DNA from: Elysia marginata
Taxonomy: Eukaryota; Mollusca; Gastropoda; Plakobranchidae
DNA length: 27,612 bases
Direction of reading: 5' to 3'
Assembly: GCA_019649035.1 (NCBI GenBank)
Contig: BMAT01000236.1
Location: 201,215 to 228,826 of the forward strand
This document shows positions 9,514-20,199 of the stretch, in pieces; within the stretch, counting starts at the first letter, position 1; each line of letters opens with the position of its first letter. The translations under genes were made by a program, and so were the position numbers. The notes beneath the pieces are model-generated. The model was not told the origin of the DNA, ran no database searches, and saw only the letters and a list, made by a program, of their open reading frames with translations.

Positions 9514-10858
9514 TCACCTTGATAAGACTACTGAGGCTTCTTATTTTAAGCAGAGTATCTTATTGACTGTGATACTCATATTTTAGACTAGACTATTATG
9601 TACAGACATACGGTAAAATTATGACAACTTCATTTACCCAGCAAAAGTTCTGACATTTACTGCATATAAACTGTATTTAGACGCCAAAAAATCAAGTAGA
9701 CTTTATGATGGAGACTACTACCCAGATACACACTCAAATTTCAACAACCACTGCTGTGATGGAGTGTTACTTAGATCAATCCTGTTGACTATAGGGTATG
9801 TTAAATTATATGATTAGTGTTTTTTAAAATTGGTCATTAAAAGGTCTAAGAATAATATTGTTCATGACTGCATTTATCCAATCAAAAGTCAAAGTTTTGG
9901 GGTTGAAAAAAATTTTTCACTGTGATCCCTTTAAAAATGTTATCTTCAGTGAAATCTGGCCACCTGGAACACATAACTTTTACACACCTCTAAAAAACAC
10001 ATAAGCAGAGGTATGATCATCTTATACTATAGTACATATGGTTTTGCTATACCTGTCATCACTTTCAACAGTTAATGTTGTTTATAAATTCCAGACTCTA
10101 GTCAAATAGAAGAAAATTAATTCTTAAACTACAACGCAAAGTGAATTTGTGCATTTTTCTGTAGTAGAAATGGTCACGGGTTTAAAAAGTGTACTTAGTT
10201 GTTTTGGTTTTTTTTTGTCTTTTTTCTGAGGAAATGGTCTATTAAAATGCCTAGTCCAGCCTAGTTACATCACATAACAGGGATTCACAGGGATGGGCAG
10301 ATACTGTTTTCACCTTTCGATGGGTTGGAATCAATAAAAGTTGCTGACTGCAGTAAAATGACATCAGGAAATATTTACTATGAACGGTTGTAATCTTTGT
10401 ATAAATTATGTAGAATAATACCATGTCTGAAGTCTCTACTAAATTTTAACTGTTAAAGAAAATTCATTTTGTAACCTCCATCTGTCTACAGTAGCCTATT
10501 TCTTTTGTAAACATGGCATTAAAAGGGAAAACCAGTATTCTGATGTTTGTAAGCAGATACATATACTGTTCTCAGTCAGTAACGAAAATATTACATATAT
10601 TAGGATATTGGCTTTGCCTTTTTTACAAGCAAACTTATAAACTTATGTCAAGTAAACATTGAACTTATTTGTATTACAGCACAGTGTGTTAAGATAAAAT
10701 TGTTAATATCTGAGTGGAAAAAGTAAAAATTTGTTTTTACACACTAGAAAAAAAAGGAAAGATTTCTGTCAACTCAAAAGGTCAAACAAAGTGTTGAGAA
10801 ACATGTGCCAACAATGAATACGCTCCATTTTTTAGAACATCTTTTTCTATCTTTTCAG
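9514..10858. other. Upstream of the ASB-like gene; no coding sequence seen
   Basis: AT-rich, with stops in all frames. CAGTGAAATCTGGCCACCTG near 9949 faintly resembles the left end of the elements at 7896 and 8867 but lacks a partner. The stretch ends in a strong pyrimidine tract and CAG at 10856-10858, so at least part of it is probably a leader intron of the following gene. Confidence 0.5.
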
Positions 10859-11117
10859 GTTTTCAAAGCACAAGACGGCTCAAGGTGAACATCGTCTCTT
10901 CACCATCTGATAAGATTTTTTTTTTTGCCTTCAAAATGTCCGGAGATTTCCAACCCTGGATTTACTCAATATCAGCTTGATTAGAATACAGGGACTGAGA
11001 GAAGAAAGATCGATTTATTATTCAAATTTTAATACACTTATTTATAACAATTTCTCATATCCAAAAAAGGGTTCACCTCCTTTCTTAAGACAAAGTTGAA
11101 ACCAAATCTTCCAAGAT
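10859..11117 (+). other. Probable 5' UTR exon of the ASB-like gene
   Basis: CTTTTTCTATCTTTTCAG ending at 10858 is a convincing 3' splice site, so the exon carrying the start codon probably begins at 10859. No upstream coding can join in frame, because TGA at 11097-11099 is in phase with the ATG at 11118. The leader contains one upstream ORF (10936-10980). Confidence 0.5.
10936..10980 (+). promoter_or_regulatory. Upstream ORF of 14 codons in the leader
   Basis: ATG at 10936 has A at -3 (AAAATGT) and reads 14 codons to TGA at 10978. It ends 137 bases before the main start and is in a different frame. If the leader exon is used as drawn, this is the only ATG before the main one and could lower its translation. 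Regulation is inferred only. Confidence 0.35.
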
Positions 11118-12620
11118 ATGGAGAATTGTAATCACCAACTTCCCGACACGCACGGTACTGATCAAGTCAAAAGTAGTAATCCGTATACTGCTAGCACTGA
11201 TAAGGAAAACGTTGTCCTTGAAGACTCTTTCCATTTATTTTATAGAGCTGTTGATGAAGGATCCCTTGATACCCTCCAAGAACTGTTTTACTTACGTAAC
11301 CGTGAGTGTGACGTAAACCTTAGTTTTAGTGCAGCTCAAACTTACGTGAAGAGGAAGCATAGGGGCTGGTCAGCCCTTCACTTAGCAGCCTCTCATTCTA
11401 ACCTAGAAGTAATCAAGCTCTTGATAACTCAGGGAGCAGATGTCCTGGCTACCACACCAGATGGGGAAACAGCCCTTCATGTTGCTGCTAAACATGGAGC
11501 TGCAGATGTTGTCTCGTTTCTTCTTGACTGCAATGTCTTTCTGAGAGATATTCAGAACTGCAAAGGAATAACACCTCTTCTGAAGACTATTTTTAGTTTC
11601 CAATATCCATTCAAAGGAAATTACAGACGCTGTGTGGATTTGTTGCTTGGAGCAGGCTGTAATCCAAATATATCTTCACCATCCAAGATAACTGCTCTGC
11701 ATATGGCTGTTGTGAAAGGAGACAGTCTATTGGTAAAAAATCTTCTTACTCACGGTGCCAATGTGAATGCCATTTGTAGTCAAGGCTCAAGTTCTCTCTC
11801 TAGGGCTGTCATCAGTAAAGTTGTCAATAAAGACATCGTTACACAACTATTAGATGCTGGAGCAGATTCATCCTTGCAGGTAAACGGACAATATTTGCTG
11901 CATATAGCAGTGTCAATGTGTGATGACAGGATCATTGAGTCTTTTCTTCGCAATGGAGCTGACCCTAATTGTAAAGACAATGCAGGACATACTCCACTGA
12001 GCATCGCTGTTGAAGAGAATAACATTAAAGTTGTTTCTATTTTGGTGGCAGGTGGGGGGGATGTAAACTATATGCGTCAACCACAATGTGTATCTTTGTT
12101 ATCATTGGCAGTCATCAACAATTCTCTACGAATGGTGAAGCTACTTCTAAACCTTGGTGCCTCTCCTTTCACAGAAACGGTAATGTGGTCAACACCATTG
12201 CATCTAGCTGTAGACCAGCAAAACATGGATATTATTAGAGAACTCCTGCGTGCTAGTTGTCCTCTCAACACCACAAGCAATGCCAAGTGCTCGCTGCGCC
12301 CCGTGACACCGATGCAAATGGCGATGGACCTTGGTAACATGCCTGTGGTGAAGCTTCTTGCCAAGGTAGGATGCAGAATTCAAGCCTCATGGCTAAATCC
12401 AGATCGTCTGCCTATAGTTTTTCACAACAGGCCTCAAGCGGTGGAGCAGCTTCATGATATTGTTTCACACATTCCAACTTTGCTTCATCTCTGCAGGCTA
12501 AAAATTAGGGAAAATTCAGGTGATAATTTTCTGAGCTTACTCTCTTACCTCAAAGCAGAATCTATTGTTCCCGCCAAAGTGTTATCATATCTTACCCTAG
12601 TGGACATCCTTGATGTTTAA
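11118..12620 (+). CDS. Ankyrin repeat and SOCS box (ASB-like) protein
   Basis: This 500-residue protein is predicted to be a substrate receptor for an elongin B/C-cullin-5 E3 ubiquitin ligase in the cytosol or nucleus. After a polar N-terminus (1-40) come about ten ankyrin repeats: 82-111, 115-144, 149-186 (with an insertion), 189-218, 222-254, 256-285, 289-317, 324-352, 357-385 and 394-424. Typical cores are SALHLAA, TALHVAA, HGANVNA and TPLHLAV. Residues 451-497 form a SOCS box. Its BC box LLHLCRLKIR fits the elongin C site, but the cullin-5 box reads IVPAKVL in place of the usual LPLPxxL. The start has G at -3 and +4 and an in-frame stop seven codons upstream. The coding region has no intron. 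Seven G residues at 12054-12060 are a slippage-prone spot. The family is secure; I cannot assign an ASB number. A target substrate is unknown. Confidence 0.93.
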   Translation: MENCNHQLPDTHGTDQVKSSNPYTASTDKENVVLEDSFHLFYRAVDEGSLDTLQELFYLRNRECDVNLSFSAAQTYVKRKHRGWSALHLAASHSNLEVIKLLITQGADVLATTPDGETALHVAAKHGAADVVSFLLDCNVFLRDIQNCKGITPLLKTIFSFQYPFKGNYRRCVDLLLGAGCNPNISSPSKITALHMAVVKGDSLLVKNLLTHGANVNAICSQGSSSLSRAVISKVVNKDIVTQLLDAGADSSLQVNGQYLLHIAVSMCDDRIIESFLRNGADPNCKDNAGHTPLSIAVEENNIKVVSILVAGGGDVNYMRQPQCVSLLSLAVINNSLRMVKLLLNLGASPFTETVMWSTPLHLAVDQQNMDIIRELLRASCPLNTTSNAKCSLRPVTPMQMAMDLGNMPVVKLLAKVGCRIQASWLNPDRLPIVFHNRPQAVEQLHDIVSHIPTLLHLCRLKIRENSGDNFLSLLSYLKAESIVPAKVLSYLTLVDILDV

Positions 12621-13155
12621 TGCAAAGTAACTTCAGACATCTTTACAGTAACGATATCAATCTTCTAGGTTTAGAAAGTCAAGGACTTTTTTTTTTATTG
12701 GTGGAGGGAGGGGTCCAATGTCTAGTCATATTAAAAAAACTATGGGCGTAAGGTTGACTTACAATGTAGTAAAATTTAGTCTTGCTTGTTTATCATCTTG
12801 TTTGGCCTGACCCAGCTGATTTTTGTTTATCTTTCTGTTTGAAGTTCATCTGTGATATACATGTAGTGTTTTTATGATAAACTTTTCTATTGTATTTTGC
12901 CTTTTCTTGATAAACCTGTTTGAAGTACAAAAAATAGCTCAAACAAGTCTTGATTGCTTGATGCTGTAAATACTTATATGGGGCGCCTTGCTAGTAACTA
13001 CATAATACATCAAACGAGTAAGCAGTCATTAATTACAAATCTAAATCTAGAAATCCGGTGCCGAATTAGGACATTAACAAAATCCACCCTTACAGCCCAG
13101 CCTAATTACCGAGAGTAAAAGTTGAAGAGTGAAGGGCAATGCCTGACAATAGAAG
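12621..13155 (+). other. Probable 3' UTR and downstream flank of the ASB-like gene
   Basis: No AATAAA follows the stop within 500 bases. The nearest variant is ATTAAA at 12730-12735. A T10 run and a G-rich GTGGAGGGAGGGG patch precede it. No other gene is visible. Confidence 0.4.
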
Positions 13156-14199
13156 TACAGTAGTATCCGGTTAAACGCACTCCACTTAAATGCACGCTAT
13201 GGTTAAACTAACGCCAAATCGCTCTGACCGATTTATTTCTATATAATCAGTATACCCTAAACGCACGTTATATCGGCTAAACGCACGCTATGAAATCGGG
13301 AAAAATACTTAATTGAAGTGGACCAGGCAACCACTGGGATGCGAGCGAAAGTGAGCTAGCTTGTTTCGAGGGAATGGCCAGCATCACTCCACAGAAATTT
13401 GCATCTTCTTTGTTAACAAGCAGGCCTATCTACCCACGCATGTTGTGTGAAGGGTAAGACAAGGGGGCAGGAGTGTGAAGAGAGAGTGTAGAAGGTGGAC
13501 AAAGAACTGTGGGGCGTGGATGAACAAATCAGATGATGTAATTTGCCAACACCTCGCCCGTCCGTACTTTAATCTACTGAGTGACAGGGACAGGTGGACT
13601 GTAGGCTAGCCCTTGACCTGCGTAGCATTGTGTGATTGGCTTTCTTCTCGTCCCGATCTCGCCAACCCTCCCCCTTCCTCCCCCCTTCCTTTTTGGTTGC
13701 AGGGCGATAGGCCTAATTGCTAGACGTAAGCCTTTNNNNNNNNNNNNNNNNNNNNNNNNNNNNNNNNNNNNNNNNNNNNNNNNNNNNNNNNNNNNNNNNN
13801 NNNNNNNNNNNNNNNNNNNNNNNNNNNNNNNNNNNNNNNNNNNNNNNNNNNNNNNNNNNNNNNNNNNNNNNNNNNNNNNNNNNNNNNNNNNNNNNNNNNN
13901 NNNNNNNNNNNNNNNNNNNNNNNNNNNNNNNNNNNNNNNNNNNNNNNNNNNNNNNNNNNNNNNNNNNNNNNNNNNNNNNNNNNNNNNNNNNNNNNNNNNN
14001 NNNNNNNNNNNNNNNNNNNNNNNNNNNNNNNNNNNNNNNNNNNNNNNNNNNNNNNNNNNNNNNNNNNNNNNNNNNNNNNNNNNNNNNNNNNNNNNNNNNN
14101 NNNNNNNNNNNNNNNNNNNNNNNNNNNNNNNNNNNNNNNNNNNNNNNNNNNNNNNNNNNNGTCTCCCAAGTGCCGTGCGTTTAACCGGATACTACTGTA
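13156..14199. mobile_element. TIR DNA transposon (pogo/Tigger-like ends) spanning an assembly gap
   Basis: The left end at 13158-13180 (CAGTAGTATCCGG then TTAAACGCAC) is the exact inverse of 14175-14197, a perfect 23-bp terminal inverted repeat flanked by TA on both sides. The words TAAACGCACGCTAT and AAACGCACGTTATATCGG recur just inside the left end. The TA target and the CAGT...ATCCGG style of end resemble pogo/Tigger elements. About 555 known internal bases before the gap show no transposase motif. With 425 unknown bases, the element is either a long MITE or an internally deleted copy; any transposase piece would have to lie in the gap. Confidence 0.82.
13736..14160. other. Assembly gap (425 N)
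   Basis: A run of unknown bases inside a TIR transposon, consistent with an assembler failing in a dispersed repeat. The true length may differ. Confidence 0.98.
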
Positions 14200-17159
14200 C
14201 ATGTACATGTATAAGAAATCATTTGTAAAAGGTACCATACAAGAAATGGACACTAAGTTAACATATATTTCAAAAGATGTAGAATTATCTATAGTTTCGT
14301 CTTAAGCTTCTCATGTTTTCCAGCATCTTGAAAGTTTTTATTGGCTGCTTTATACACATGTAATTTGTGAGCAACCAGCATAAATCAGGCGCAAGTTATA
14401 ATTTTATATACATGTAGTGTACATGTTTTCCATCCTGTTTAGGTTTTGAACTCCGAGAGAACAACATTGAACTTCTATTGAAATATCATATTATCAGTAC
14501 ACATTACACAAGAAAAATAAAATCGGCTATCTGAATAGAGACAGACTTAGGCGAATAGTGGGAGATGATGATTTCTTACCGATTTGCCAAGCTATCTGAA
14601 ATTTCAATTTTAACCCTAGTCATATAATAACTACATGCAATGATAATATGTATTGTTTCTTTGCGGAAAAGGAATTATGACATACCTGGGACATCTATTT
14701 GAGATCATTAGTGGAGGAGAAAAATTTCATTCCTTTCAAAATTTAATATGTACATGTATACTGTAATTGAGATTCAGTTCTTCCTTGAGTTATGAATCTG
14801 AATGAAAAAGATTGTCTTGTATGACATGGCCATGCAAAACATCTAGCACCAAGACTAATATGGTATGAACAATGGAGCAGCAATGCTCTGGGTAGTTCAG
14901 GTAAATGTTGCTTCATGCTGGTCATATGTTGTTTGAGCACAACTTTTGCGTAAAAAGTCTGTCTAAGGTGTTGCGATTGGCAGCAGCAGCTTGTTTTCTA
15001 GATGTGCTGAAAAGATGTTTCTTTGTTTTAGGGGAGAGACATAGCGGCGACCGATAACAATCACCACAAAAGTTTACAGTAGCCTGCTTGGAAAAAACTT
15101 AGACAAAATGAAGGAATGCATTCAATCAATTTCATGTGGCCATACATTTAGTCTTCCTATAAAAAAATTTTTTTTGCTTCCTTTTTTTTTCTTAACAATA
15201 CAGGTAGGCCGACCAGTAAATTTTATACAAGCTTTCTTATTTGCCTAATGAATATGGTACATTGTAATTTATGAAGAAGAAAAAATCGGTTTCTTTCTAA
15301 CGTTACCCCATTTCCCTGGTTTCCCAATTGTCAAAGATTCCTGGTGTCAAAGTCTCACAGTATTTGAAATATCCAGGTTCGGATTATGTGGAATTGAATG
15401 TTTTGAACCATTAACAATTAAAACTGTATTTTGTGCCATTGGAGGGATTGGAAAATGTATTACATTTCTAGCTTATATCTCACATTCTATCCAAATGAGT
15501 CTTACGTAGCAAGGCCTAGTTATGAGGTATGGGTTGTCAAAGTTTAGTGGGTGTTCAGAAGTCAATTTTTTTATTATTTTAGCTACATGTATTGAGGCTA
15601 AAACCATTTCAGAACAGTTTCCACACCTGGTGCATGCTGAAATTTCATGTTTAATGTTTTTACAGTAGTTTTAATTGATGTGGTTGCCCAGGACTTTTCA
15701 ACTTTAAGTTTAAAATTTTCTTAACTTTAAACACAATGTTCTCCCCTTTCTGAAATTTTACATGTCCTTAACCTGCGAGCGTCAAACAGCTTTAACTTTA
15801 GAAAAAAGTAGATGTATGGTAGAGCTTTTCTGTTTATTTTATTTTAAAGTGGAGAAAATGAGTTTTTCTGTGAAACCAATTTTCCTACTACATGTACATG
15901 TACTTCCCAATTTCGACTTAAGATTCATTTTGACTGGTTCAAGGGGTTGCAAGACATATCTTGATTTATTCCATTTTGAGCACAATGTATGATCAAAAGG
16001 GTTTGCAGTACATTGTATATCAAAGAATCATATTTAAAGGGCTCAAACGAAAAAATTATCAGAACAACTTGTGCCTGATGTAACGAGTTAACCTTACATG
16101 TATTCTTACAATCACAAATGGATGCCACCAGTGAGTGCTTTGGTCTCAAATAGCATGACATATTTCTCTACTGAACAGTTAACACATTAGTTGATACATG
16201 TATTTAGTGCACTTATAAAACATTCCTTTGCCATGAAAAAATATTTTTTTTAACAGAAAATGAAAAAACAAAGGACTAGGCTGTGTATCTTTTTAAAAAC
16301 AATATGTCTTGTGTTCATGGTGGAATTGTCTGTGTTTGTGTCGCAATTTTCACCTTCAAAGGCTTTGCTGTTTTGACAAAGACATTTTTTAAAGATGTTC
16401 TGACTACACTGTAGTTAAAAACAAATGTTTAGCTGTCAAATTAAAGTCAGTTCATGTACTGAAAATTGATGCTGTGAACAATCTTAATATTCTTTTGGAA
16501 TGGTATGGAAATGTTGACTAATATCCTTCTTTTTCAACTTTATATCATTTTCAGTTGCAATTATAATCATGTTTAAAACTTTCTTGCATTTTCATTCTTT
16601 ATATCTAACATTGCATCTCTGTATTAAACAAAGCAGCAATCCTGAGCACCATATGTGAATTTTTAACCTTACTGTGATGTTTTTAGATAACATACTGTAT
16701 AATGTGCTGAATTTCAATCCGAATTTACTTGTTAACACCAAAGTGACCAGGAACATATGTACGCAGTAACGCAAGACATGTTTTCCAAAAATCCAATTCA
16801 AATTTTATTGAGATCCAGTCCAAGTAAAAAAACTTCCATTGTTGCTGTGAACTTAAAGGTTTCGTTTTCAACATGGAAACTGATTGTTAGTTAAAATTCA
16901 ATAAAAATTGCCAAATAAATGCATTTTAGACCTATATAATATCTGTCAGTGTCACTAGATCTCAGTTGATGGCTGCAGTGCGATAATACGGCAATTCACA
17001 TACACTATGACACACATCATTCAAAATCTGGACTTCTAGTCTAGACTGTCTGTTTTTGTGGCCAAGGGAAACAACTCTGTTTTTATTATTGATGAGTACC
17101 TTAAATTCAAAATAGTAATTTTTACTGCATGTAGCCTACTTCTTATGAGTGTACGCATC
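14200..17159. other. No gene seen; ACATGTACATGT-type palindromes
   Basis: AT-rich DNA with only short, compositionally random open frames. TACATGTACATGTA-like self-complementary words recur (14198-14213, 14749-14759, 15890-15903). A pyrimidine tract with TTTTAG near 15031 resembles a 3' splice site, but nothing recognisable follows. No RNA gene found. Confidence 0.5.
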
Positions 17160-17212
17160 TTCTAAACGCACGCTATTTGAGCATCCCAAGCATTTAACCA
17201 GATACCGCTGTA
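17160..17212. mobile_element. Diverged right end of the 13156-14199 element
   Basis: CATTTAACCAGATACCGCTG followed by TA ends at 17212 and matches about 20 of the 25 terminal bases of the right end at 14175-14199. CTAAACGCACGCTAT just before it is a word found inside the other copy's left end. No left terminus is seen nearby, so this is an old truncated or internally deleted copy. Confidence 0.6.
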
Positions 17213-17759
17213 CATTTCTAATGCCATTGCTTTATATATTTTGGTTTTGAGAACTATAAAATGAGAGTTAGCTAACATCTGGGGCCTACGAAAAATTTTT
17301 GGTGCAGCTCCAGTCCTGGTGGAGAGAACTGAGCTGTTGCTGCCGCCACTTAGGTGTTCAACAAAGCACCTCTTTTGGAAATTTGAAACTGGATGCAGAG
17401 ACTTTAGCAAAGATGTTACAGTTACATGAAAGCATTCATGATATATCAACTATTACTAGTAATAGTATTACTATTAGTTTTAAAAATTTATACACGTAGT
17501 GTATTATAAATTTGATACTTTATAAACAATAAATGTGATAAACTTCTTAATTAATAAATGTGATAAACTTCTTAATTTTTAAATGTAGGATTAACAAATA
17601 CTTCTTTCATCAACTCTTCAGGAGACAATTATGGTGGACAATTACCATGTAAATATATGAAGGCCTGTTTAATTAAAATGTTCAGAGACAGGCAATTCAA
17701 TTTATGAGATATTCAGTAATTTCATATGCCAATATATATTAAAATGCTATCTGCTTTAT
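17213..17759. other. No gene seen; short palindrome and tandem repeat
   Basis: Contains a perfect 16-bp palindrome CTATTACTAGTAATAG at 17450-17465 and the 25-bp tandem repeat listed next. The open frames at 17162-17499 on both strands overlap the transposon end and are not credible genes. Confidence 0.5.
17528..17577. repeat. Perfect tandem duplication of a 25-bp unit
   Basis: Two adjacent identical 25-bp units, each beginning AATAAATGTGATAAACTTC, at 17528-17552 and 17553-17577. The absence of differences suggests a young duplication. Confidence 0.95.
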
Positions 17760-17960
17760 GTGCGCGAGTGTTGAGAGAGCATGAGAAGAGTGAATGAGAG
17801 TTTTCTGGCTGCGTAGCGCGAGCGTGTATATATCTAATTGGTGAGTGTACTTGTTAATTGAACTTGAAAACTATACCTGAAGATCGAATGTTATTCTACA
17901 TGTATATTGATGAATTGGCTTCTGGCCTAATAAAACTATTGAATTGAATTGAATTGAAAA
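17760..17960 (+). mobile_element. Probable retroposon (LINE/SINE) 3' tail
   Basis: A GC-richer stretch than its surroundings (17760-17830) leads to AATAAA at 17929-17934, then ACTATTG and four short TTGAA/ATTGA units to about 17960. Termination in a short tandem repeat right after a poly(A)-like signal is typical of 3' ends of several non-LTR retrotransposon clades and their SINEs. No reverse transcriptase or RNA polymerase III boxes are recognisable, so the left boundary and family are uncertain. Confidence 0.4.
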
Positions 17961-20199
17961 TTAAAACCCCCAAAATAGAAAAATGTGAGGGAATTTAATT
18001 AAGTTTAGCAAAATGGTTCTCAAATAAAGGCACCAGATTTTTTTACTCGTTCGAACATTTAGGGATGCCAAATGGTTTTGAAAAAAAAAAACCTTGAAAA
18101 TTAATAGTCTTCTGCCTTGCATCTTGCATTAAAAAAATTGCATAGACAAATGTGCAGTAAATGAATGAAAAAACCTGAAATCCTGAAATTTAGCAGAGAA
18201 GGTGGTTTAAAAAATTTTATGAGTAGGTGCCAAACAAACATCATATATCATTGGTTTATCCAGTGACCTTTAAAAACTTAGAACACCTTACAATATGACT
18301 CTAAGAATGGGCCATACTTAAATGTTTAAAATTATGCTGACCATGAATTGGTTGGTCTCTTATTATGTTATGGTTGCAGTTGTAATTCTTGTGTCTATTT
18401 TCTTCGGGCATTTAATAAGGATAATAGTCCTTTTTAGCCGTTGTAATGGTATGATATATTTTTACCAAATCTTTTATCATCTAATTTTTCCTTTCAGTAA
18501 GTTCTATGTCAAGTATTGTAATGAAAGTTGATGGAGAATAGGTGTAAAATTTCAACAAGAGAAACAGTGAAGAGATTCTACATAAAAATTGTATTATTTT
18601 GGTGTGTCATAAAAGTTGTTTTTGCTGTCTATTGCTTTCTTTTAACATACAAATTATTTTTAAAATGATGAAGTGTTTTTTTTAACTAAATGAGTTTTTT
18701 ACTTCTTCATTCTCCCTTCTTTGTTTCCTTGTTGTTGTTCTTTTTCTTTGTCATCATTGTTAACTTCTTCCTCTCCCATAACATCATATTCTTCTCCCAT
18801 AATGATACAACAGTGAAACAAATCACTGTTGCATACCCAGTAACGTATTGAATTTGAGCTTTAGTCAGTTTACATATAATATGAAATTAAAAAGATACAT
18901 TTCCGAAATCTAAACAATATCACTGTTAATAAGTTATAATCTTACTTATTGACATTTCTTTATTGTAATGTGTAGGTTTACTTTTAAAAAAAATACAGCG
19001 AAATTTTTTAGGCTGATATTTGACACGGTGTAATAAAAATTCCCACGATGTTGTTCCTACTGTCTTTGTATGTGTAAGGTTAAGTTGTAACATTGATCTT
19101 TTCACTAGACTGCATCATTTATTTTATTATTGTTTTTAATACTATAATATATGTATCACTATCAAGCAACTCTTGGTGACTTGTTTAGGGAATATTGGGA
19201 TGAAAAGTTTATGGCCTTCAAAATCATTCATATGCATGTAATTTTTTGCTAATTTATTCAGGATATTTCTTTCATGTAAAGTTTTTAAATTTTAGTTGCC
19301 CAAGTGTTAACCTTATATTTCTCTTCCTTTATTGAGAGCTGTGTTAAGTGATTCAAATTACATTGTATTGGACTCAGGCAAAAAAAATAAACGGAAATCT
19401 TTAATTTTGCAATTATACATATTGTTTATTGATTTTGTATGCGCATGAAATGTATGTCCTCTCTGGCATTATTGCTTCTAGCTTGAATGATTAATTGCAT
19501 GACTTAAACGTTAAGTTGATATTGCGAAGCTCTAAATAAGGCAACCATCTGAATCTGGGTTGAAAATTCAAAGGCTCGGTCATATTTCTCATGTGCGACT
19601 TTTCTCCAAAGTAAAAAATGTTTTAAAACAAACTGAAATGTTATCTGTGCACAATAAAAATACAACTTCTTTGCAAACAAAGCATGATAGACGGATCCAC
19701 CTAGTCATGAGACGCAGCGCACCAAGAGTGACTGTTCCTTATGAAATCGTAAACCATCCTAAGATATTCTGTCAGTTAAATTTTGAAGAACCCTACGTTT
19801 TTACATGCCAAATACCCCTGGTTCAATTTCATATACCGGTATGGTGTGAATAAAATTTTAAAATGCCGTTAGCTTAAGTCAAAGTGCTTGGGAACAGCTG
19901 TTTCAGTTCAAATTCAATTGTAATGGGGTGCTGAGTCCAGATAACTTTCAACCAATATGATTTCTTTTTTATAAAATGTACAGATAAGTCCAAATATAGA
20001 TGGTTCTAAGCAAAACTTTGTTCCCATAGTGTTCAAAGTACAATGTATTCATATTAGATCAAAATAAATCCGAGTTCAAAAAAATAATTTATCATTAATT
20101 TTATTGAACTAATTTAAAAAAATAAAAGAAATATGAACCGTTGAGGAATACAACAGGTTTTTAGAGGCAAAATGGGTTATTTTCAATAAAATTAAGCTC
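17961..20199. other. No gene seen
   Basis: AT-rich with scattered homopolymers. The hydrophobic 69-codon frame at 18322-18531 and the 97-codon frame at 19560-19853 match no family I know and lack coding-like composition. No RNA gene or transposon end recognised. Confidence 0.5.

Noticed and set aside
11403-12364. Antisense frames of 66 to 95 codons within the ASB-like gene
   Set aside because: They are shadows of the well-supported + strand gene and have no family similarity.
13632-14253. Open frames of 155 to 198 codons across the gap
   Set aside because: They consist almost wholly of unknown residues from the run of N.
17450-17465. 16-bp palindrome CTATTACTAGTAATAG as an operator-like site
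   Set aside because: Short AT-rich palindromes are expected by chance in this composition, and no nearby gene uses it.
18322-18531. Hydrophobic 69-codon frame resembling a small membrane protein
   Set aside because: Its Phe/Ile/Leu/Tyr bias is what AT-rich random sequence gives. There is no recognisable family and no supporting start context.
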